Source: Siphonodentalium dalli (taxonomy: Eukaryota > Mollusca > Scaphopoda > Gadilida > Siphonodentaliidae). From it: a stretch of 64,000 bases of DNA. The notes beneath the pieces were generated by a model that did no database searches, had not been told where the DNA came from, and saw nothing but the letters and a program-made list of their open reading frames with translations. Every line of letters begins with the position of its first letter. Within the stretch, counting starts at the first letter, position 1. Shown piece after piece: positions 57,934 to 64,000 of this stretch. Position numbers and translations under genes: made by a program. The stretch covers positions 82,730,958 to 82,794,957 of the forward strand of contig CP136069.1 of assembly GCA_032622095.1 (NCBI GenBank). The letters are read 5' to 3'.

Positions 57934-58105
57934 AAAGGACATCAGTTCATGCATTTGGATCTATGTACCATTTATATCGTACTGCACTCTAGTATGTGTT
58001 CACTTACAAATAGGTCCGTATTTGCGATTCCAAATTTTTAATTTACCAATTATTTCAAATCCGCCAAATGGGCTAAATAAAACTTATTATACAAGGCCTA
58101 AAAAA

Positions 58106-58790
58106 AAACAAGACAGTCAATGACTGTGGGGTCGCTCACCAGACTGCAAAGACTGATAAGACTGGGACTCTGGAGACCACAACAGTCAGAACTTTTCATA
58201 ATCACTTTAAAAGAAGTAGATATCTAAAGAGTTAAATCTAAAACAAAAAATTTGGAGTTATGTCCCTGGCCCCGCCCACATTTGACCCAGTGACCTGATT
58301 TGAACAAATCTGAACCCCAGTCACCCAAGGATCCTTCATACCAAATATGAACCCATATAGCCTGATGGTATTTGAGAAGAAGTCACTTTAAGAATACTAT
58401 GGAGGGAAAGAGTTATGGCCCTGGCTTCGCAACTATTTCAAGTAAACTCATTTGAACAAATCTGAATGTGAGTCACCTAGGGAACATCCACACCAAATAT
58501 GAAAACCATTCGGTCTTATTGTTCTGAAGATGTTTAAAAGAATTACTATGGTGGGAAAGAGTTATGGCCCTGGCTTCGCAACTATTTGACCCAGTGACCG
58601 CATTTGAACAAATCTGAATGAGAATCACCTAGGGAACATCCACACCAAATATGAACCCATTTGGTCTTATGGTTCCAGAGGAGAAGATGTTCAAATAATT
58701 GTTGTCAGACGGATGGACGGACAGACGATGGATGGACGAGGAGTGATGACTATAGCTCCGCCGGAGCACAGGTAGGGTGGCTGGTTGATA
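58106..58790 (+). mobile_element. Family Z element, 3' hairpin damaged
   Basis: 5' CAAGACAGTCAATGACTG, GGGTCGCTCACCAGACTG. AATCACTTTAAAAGAAGTAG. Three Z units. GACGGATGGACGGACAGACG, then TATAGCTCCGCCGGAGCACAGG, where the hairpin's second arm is lost. Confidence 0.7.
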
Positions 58791-58799
58791 ATTAAATCT

Positions 58800-59283
58800 C
58801 TTATCTCCGCCCCTATTTGAACAAACGTGAATCCCCATCTATGAGATCCATTCATTTGGTAATTTCAGACATTAGATTTTAAGAGTTGAACTGAACTGAT
58901 TTTCCTAAAATGACCCCAAATCTGAAAAAATCTAAACCCCAGTCACCGAAGGACCATCCATACCAAACATAATCTAAATAGTCCAGATGGTTCTTGAGAA
59001 GAAATTGTTTTAAGAATTACTATGGAAGGAAAGAGTTATGGCCCTGACTTCTCACATATTTGACCTGATGAACTCATTTGAACAAATCTGAATGTGAGTC
59101 ACCTGGGGGACATCCACACCTAAATATATAAACCCATTTGGTCTTTAATATGTATCTGGAGAAGAAAACAATTGATGGACGGATAGAGACATAATGACAG
59201 ATGGATGGATGGGAGAACAGTCTGACATAGAGACTGACAAATTCAATCCAATATACCCCCCAAGTTTTCTTTGCAAAATCATG
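58800..59283 (+). repeat. Z-like units ending in a Y-like 3' hairpin
   Basis: Diverged Z phrases (CCTATTTGAACAAACG, GAACAAATCTGAATGTGAGTC) lead to ATATACCCCCCAAG, TTTTCTTTGCAAAATC and ATGGTATAAT. Possibly a chimaera of two elements. Confidence 0.45.
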
Positions 59284-60300
59284 GTATAATGAGTTCAACT
59301 GGATACTGGTGGTTAAGAACATAATATTCGAACAGACAAGCCTGAACATAGTGTCTGACATTTGCAGAATGAGGTCACCAAAGGGTGAATTTAATGACAC
59401 AATCCTGCAATGCGGGCTAGCATCACCAAATTCACCCTCTGGGGACCTCATTCTGTGTAGGCCTCAACTGCTATGGGAGACATAGCATTAGATTGAAGTT
59501 CTCCAGTTAAAGTTGGTGATGTGCACCCATTGGGCACCTCAATTATGCATTTTATATTCACAAATTAGGGGATATAGAAACTAAACAGAAGGGCTAAAGT
59601 AAGTAAAAATGTCAATTTAAGTGCCTATATACTTCCCAGAAGATGAGGCCTAAGCAGAATGAGGACCCTGGCTAGTGTATTTGGTGATGCTAGACTGCTG
59701 TGCAGGGTAGCATAACTAAATTCACCCTCTGGGGACCTCATTCTGCAAATGCCAGATAGAAGACAAATTTAATCCAATATATACCCCCCCCCCCCATTTT
59801 TCTTTGAATATTAGTCGTATGATTTCATCTGGATAAGTGGTGATTAAAACAATAATATGAAATGGCCAAACCTGAATTTAGTATGTCTGACATTTGCAGA
59901 ATTAGGTCCCAAAAATGTGGATTTAATGAAAATATTCTGTAAGGCAGGCTAGCATCACCAAATTCATCCTCAATCTGATTAGGCCTCAATGGCCAATACA
60001 ACCAAGGAACAGATTGAAGTCCTACAGTTGAAGTTGGTGATACACACCCATTGAGCACCTCAATTATGCATTTTATCTTCTGCAAATTAGGGGGACATTG
60101 AAACTGAACAGGTGGAAAAAGTGACTAAATCAAACTGTCAATTTGATACTTAGGATACTTCCAAGAAGATGAGGACTAAGCAGAATTAGGTCCCTGGCAG
60201 GTGTATTTGGTGATGCTAGCATGCTGTATGGAATAGCAACACTAAATTCACCATCTGGGGACCTCACTATGTAAATGTCAGACGCACTATTTCCAGACTT
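59283..60300. repeat. Foldback repeat block W, two tandem copies
   Basis: The blocks starting at about 59283 and about 59819 (spacing about 0.53 kb) each resemble 29740-30240. The clearest palindrome is 59365-59455: arms CAGAATGAGGTCACC...GGGTGAATTTA against AAATTCACCC...GGGGACCTCATTCTG, centre GCGGGCTAGC. Confidence 0.75.
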
Positions 60301-60654
60301 GAAGAAATCAAAGCCATTCACAGTATCATTGAATGTCAGTCATTAAATTGCCACAGATATGTTTAGATTAGAATAATACATGTCATCTGGCCAGTTTATA
60401 TAATTAATGACCTGTACCTTTACAGATATATATGCCTCTGTGGTGAGAATCTGAGGTATTAAATTGAGAGGTGATATGGCTTGGAAGGGATGTTGGTTGA
60501 TGGCAGAGTTGGGCCTGGGCCATATGGGAGGGGGTGGGTGGGGGAGGGTGGAATGTTTCCATAATTTCATTAAAGAGTAAAGTTTCATAACTCTGCAGAT
60601 GTTATATATAATGGTGTCACTTTTTTCAAATTTTAAAACATGTTTAAAAAAAAA

Positions 60655-60790
60655 TTGTCCCAGAAGATGAGGCCTAAGCAGAATAAGGTAATTGAGGTGT
60701 ATTTGGTGATGCTAGCCTGTTGTATGGGGTAGCAACACTAAATTCACCATCTGGGGACTTCATTCTGCAAATGTCAGACACACTATGTCC
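60655..60790. repeat. Foldback repeat W, additional copy
   Basis: Carries CAGAAGATGAGGCCTAAGCA, GAATAAGG, a GCTAGCCTGTTGTATGGGG centre and AAATTCACCATCTGGGGAC. It is followed by sequence matching 30210-30766 up to 61280. Confidence 0.6.
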
Positions 60791-61284
60791 AGGCTTGGAG
60801 AAATGAACAATGGACTATTCCTTGTAGACTCTGGTAGTTGTTTAGCTAATGTCATGTCTTGTAATGACAGATGGTAAACTGGTCTGAAGCAAGCAGTATT
60901 CAGCAAGAGGATCGGGTGACCACACTATGATAAATTGGCTTTTTCAATAATACAGGCTAGAGTGTCCTCTTAAAAATTAATAGTGCATAGCAAAGGGGTG
61001 TGAATTATAAAGGGCCATAACTCTGTTAAAATATATCGGATCAAACCCATATTTTAACTTGATCTGTATATAAGTGTCAAAAATTCATATACCAAATTTG
61101 GTGTTGATCAGATGAAAAATGTTTGAGTAATCCTGTCTTGGATGAATTCTATATCAAAACAAGAGTGGAAGGGGTTAAATAAACAATACCAAAATCCATA
61201 CAGATGAAGAACATGCTAAGAAAAATCTAGGTAAGAAATATGAGGCTGTGATGTGTCCTAAACAAAAATTAAAGGTCAAAATGC

Positions 61285-61845
61285 AAAAATTCATTTTTTT
61301 TGTTTTTAAAGTTATGTCCCTGGCTCTGTCCCTATTTGACCCAGTGACCCCATTTGAACAAATCTGAACCCCAGTCACCCAAGGTATCTCTGTACCAAAT
61401 ATAAGCTAAATCGGCCAAATATTTTTTTAAAAGAAGTCATTGTAAGAATTACTATGAGTTATGGCCCTGGTTTCTCAAGTAATTGACCGGGTGACCTCAT
61501 TTGAACAAATCTGAACACCAGTCACCCAAGGACTCTCCATACCAAATATTAGCTAAATTGGCCCAATGGTTATGGACAAGAAGTTGTAAGAATTACTATG
61601 GAGGAATAGAGTTATGGCCCTGGTTTCGCAACTATTTGACCCAGTGACCTCATTTGAACAAATCTGAATGAGAGTCACCTAGGGAACATCCACACCAAAT
61701 ATGAACCAATTTGGTATGATGGTTTCAGAGGAGAAGATGTTTTTAAAAAAGTTGACGGACGGACAGACGGACGGACAGACGGACGGACGACGGACAAGGA
61801 GTGATGACTATAGCTCCACCGGAGACTTCGTCTCAGGTGAGCTAA
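61285..61845 (+). repeat. Family Z element with intact 3' hairpin
   Basis: Three Z units (CCCTGGCTCTGTCCCTATTT, CCAAATATAAGCTAAATCGG), the microsatellite GACGGACGGACAGACGGACG, then TAGCTCCACC GGAGAC TTC GTCTC AGGTGAGCTAA. Confidence 0.75.
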
Positions 61846-62287
61846 AAAGAGTGACATTTCCGGTAACATGTCCGCCCTTAGTCCAGACCTCTACCCCTAC
61901 TCATTATATTGATACTGAAAAAATAAATAAATGCAAAAACATAAACAAATTATTTAACTGCATGAAATTCTGTTGGATTCTAAGGCTTTTTCTACGCATT
62001 GCCTTTTGTCGATCACCAGTTTAAACTGACCAAAACCAGAAACTTTAATTAATTGATTCAATGAAGCTTCAGAAAAAAAGCATGTGCTACGTCGCAAGTC
62101 GTAATGCCAAACCTTATAAACAATTAAATTTTGTATTCCCCACCCAATCAGTAATATCAAATGTATTCTTCAACTACCCATTTTCTTTCAAGAGCGTGCC
62201 ATACAAGATTGATCATTTTTAATAGCCAACCTTCAGAAAGCCTCGAAAACTATACAAATATTAATTATTAGTAAATATCTGTTGAAA

Positions 62288-62366
62288 AGCATTCTCAGAA
62301 AAAAATTAGAGTGAAACTTTGCATGATATCACTGATTATCAGAACAGTGTTTCATCATTGAATGCT
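62288..62366 (-). ncRNA. Intronic box C/D snoRNA, U36/snR47-like, copy 3
   Basis: On the minus strand: AGCATTC stem, C box ATGATGA (62352-62358), D' CTGA, C'-like GTGATAT, guide CACTCTAATTTTTTT, D box CTGA (62295-62298), GAATGCT stem. The terminal stem is a perfect 7 bp but of quite different sequence from copies 1 and 2, while boxes and guide are unchanged. That is the pattern expected of a selected structured RNA. 79 nt, sense to RPLP0. No promoter is needed if processed from the intron. Confidence 0.85.
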
Positions 62367-62541
62367 GAATGCATCAGAGATAACCACGCCAAAGTTAATA
62401 TTTTTTCAGATCTGCGTTTGACAAGCAAAATCCAAAGAAAAAATTTGTGGCCTCCAGGCGAGTGTGCATGGACTTATTGGTGGACCAATGTGATAACCCG
62501 GGAGACTGGGAGAATTCCAAATACCATATTTGACATGTAAA

Positions 62542-62630
62542 TACAGTAAGGCCAAAAAAAAAAGATTGTATGTTTCCGATAACGGAGGGAAAAAGTTAGG
62601 GTAGGTAGGTAGGGAATTTTATTTTTTTTA
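62542..62630 (+). repeat. Short dispersed repeat N (TAAGGCC-A(n)-GTTTCCG), plus copy
   Basis: TAAGGCCAAAAAAAAAAGAT, GTATGTTTCCGATAACGG, then GTTAGGGTAGGTAGG. Related copies occur inverted at 63360-63440 and about 19155-19250 (with its duplicate at about 25600-25720), and more weakly at about 17690 and 19995. The conserved block is about 40-80 bp. Origin unknown. Confidence 0.55.
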
Positions 62631-63800
62631 TTTTATTTTGATATTTTCTATCCAGCTTCAGAAATATTGAACTACCTCGACCGAAATGACATAAAATGCC
62701 AACTCGGGTTGAGGGGAAAGTATTACTTGATCAACACGGTGGAAATATACATTAAGATTGATAAAAGATCAAACTTACTTCATGCTTATAAAGTATGTTT
62801 TTTATTATTCACATTCCATATTTTCATAAATCTGGCTATAAACTTGGTAAGAAATTCATGTCACTAACATGTTGTAAGAATTTTCCACATAATACCGCTA
62901 TTATACCGTACTTGTATTGTGACGACTACATCCCATTGTCTGGAGGTAGTCATGAGTACACCCAACCTAGCATGCCTGGTTTTGGAAACAGTAGCTATAC
63001 ATGTACACCTAACATGTGGTGATAACCTCTATACATGTATATGTATATATACAGATAAACACCCACCATGTCTGTTGATAGTGTTCCTATGTTCCATAAG
63101 ACCCAAACAAGGCATAAAGCAGGCATGAGATCCACTCTCAGGACATTAAAATTGAAAAATGCATGCCCATCAGTCAACAACCCATCACACACCTGGGGGC
63201 GTTTGAAACAGCAGTCACTTCGTGGTCACTTTTCACAGGGATATGTTAGAAACCATGTGTTTTGAACACTAATGACCATCAATATCTATGTGCATATTCT
63301 TTTTTTTGTTTTTGTTTTTTTTAAAGAAAATTTTGACTTTCTCAAAATATCAATAAAAAGATTAGGGTCTGAGGGGTTATTTTTAGGGTCGGTTGATGTA
63401 CGGAAACATAGCATCTTCTTTTTTTTGGCCTTAGTAATACGAAAAATTTATTTGAATGAAATGATAGAGATAATAGTGCACAAGAAGGCGGGGGGGATGG
63501 GAGGAATAGACCATCTTGCTGAAATACCTTGACATATTTCACCACACGAGTTCAGTTAGTAACTTTGCATAGTAGATTGCCATATAGTTGTGTGCATATA
63601 GACATCCCAGACAGGAAGAGCATTACATGCTATGTCATAGAAAACATAAAACGTCAGGTGCCTCGTGTGGAGACATTTAACATTCAGGATTGAAAAGGTT
63701 AAGTGTGAAGAGTACATCAGTTGGTCTTAATACATAAGGAAATTACATTGTGTCCGAAATAGCCTGGAGTAAACCACATAATATTGTTTGTGCTAGTAAG
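62631..63800. other. RPLP0 intron, otherwise unassigned
   Basis: Apart from the N repeat copy nothing is recognised. ORFs here are under 90 codons and have no domain signal. Confidence 0.45.
63360..63442 (-). repeat. Short dispersed repeat N, minus copy
   Basis: On the minus strand: ACTAAGGCCAAAAAAAAGAA, GATGCTATGTTTCCG. With the plus copy at 62542 it forms an inverted pair about 0.9 kb apart. Whether they are the ends of one element or two independent insertions is not clear. Confidence 0.5.
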
Positions 63801-63806
63801 ACATAC

Positions 63807-63906
63807 CGCCTTTCCCTCGAAGGGCAATTCTGATACTCTGCATCTGGCGAGACCCAACATTGTCAGCATTTACCATGAAGCATTTTGGATAATCATCAAT
63901 CAGTTG
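63807..63906 (-). CDS. RPLP0: RPLP0 first visible coding exon ([19 protein letters not shown]...)
   Basis: After the acceptor [43 protein letters not shown], aligning with human residues 19-52 ([22 protein letters not shown]). Donor GGCG|GTATGT, phase 1. The start codon and about 18 residues lie beyond 64000. This exon begins the rRNA-binding domain. Confidence 0.97.
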
Positions 63907-64000
63907 CTGGAAAAAAAAAATCATAATAACTTCAGACGTCGAAGATGCGCGGATGAATCTGCAGTTTATTAAAGTAAGTTTATTGAGAATCGTGATGCGG

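Larger units (their letters stand above)
11663..63906 (-). other. RPLP0: RPLP0 gene span (partial; 5' end beyond right edge)
   Basis: Eight coding exons (891 bp, 296 residues plus stop) are joined by seven introns of about 13.6, 2.6, 15.4, 0.33, 3.6, 1.2 and 14.6 kb. Phases are 1, 2, 0, 0, 1, 0, 0 and all splice sites are GT-AG. The product is uL10/P0, which anchors P1/P2 dimers on the large ribosomal subunit stalk and recruits translation GTPases. Animal P0 is about 315 residues, so about 18 N-terminal residues and the promoter are missing here. The introns hold most of the window's transposons and the snoRNA candidates. Confidence 0.95.

Overview
This is animal nuclear DNA, most likely from a mollusc and probably a bivalve. 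The reasons are a ribosomal-protein gene split by long introns, AT-rich non-coding sequence, a DIRS retrotransposon, and a very dense load of short non-autonomous repeats with GACG-type microsatellites and core tandem repeats like those known in bivalves. The species cannot be fixed by reading.

The backbone is one host gene on the minus strand: RPLP0 (60S acidic ribosomal protein P0, the ribosomal stalk base). Eight coding exons are visible, at 63906-63807, 50195-50120, 47523-47436, 32074-31928, 31599-31491, 27851-27775, 26577-26437 and 11815-11663. They encode 296 residues through the acidic C-terminus. Only about the first 18 residues and the promoter lie beyond the right edge. All junctions are GT-AG and all phases join in frame. 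The 891 coding bases are spread over more than 52 kb. A different, unrecognised coding exon on the plus strand (20-322) ends at the left edge, so the two genes converge.

The first visible intron (50196-63806) carries three paralogous sense-strand box C/D snoRNA candidates (51290-51375, 52996-53081, 62288-62366). Each has the same guide beside the D box, complementary to the conserved 18S rRNA stretch AAAAAATTAGAGTG, as expected for the U36/snR47 family. The terminal stems of the copies differ in sequence but still pair.

Most of the rest is transposable-element sequence in the introns. (1) An apparently intact DIRS-type tyrosine-recombinase retrotransposon (42169-46813, minus) has gag-like, RT/RNase H and recombinase ORFs and a perfect internal complementary region. 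(2) There is a set of rolling-circle-like (Helentron/HINE-like) families, here called X, Y, U, Z and S. They share one architecture: a short 5' palindrome; an arm complementary to the 3' end; internal tandem units; usually GACG microsatellite; a terminal 3' hairpin. They show no target duplication and some exact head-to-tail junctions. (3) There are hAT-like and piggyBac-like TIR elements at 2889, 9187, 11838, 23855, 47924 and 53139. (4) Foldback repeats lie at 29.8-30.2 and 59.3-60.8 kb. (5) A 2.3 kb tandem intron duplication (17173-25935) has one copy with, and one copy without, a 4.1 kb X insertion.

No bacterial genes, CRISPR arrays or confident tRNA/rRNA genes were seen. No autonomous rolling-circle element (Rep/helicase) is present in this window.
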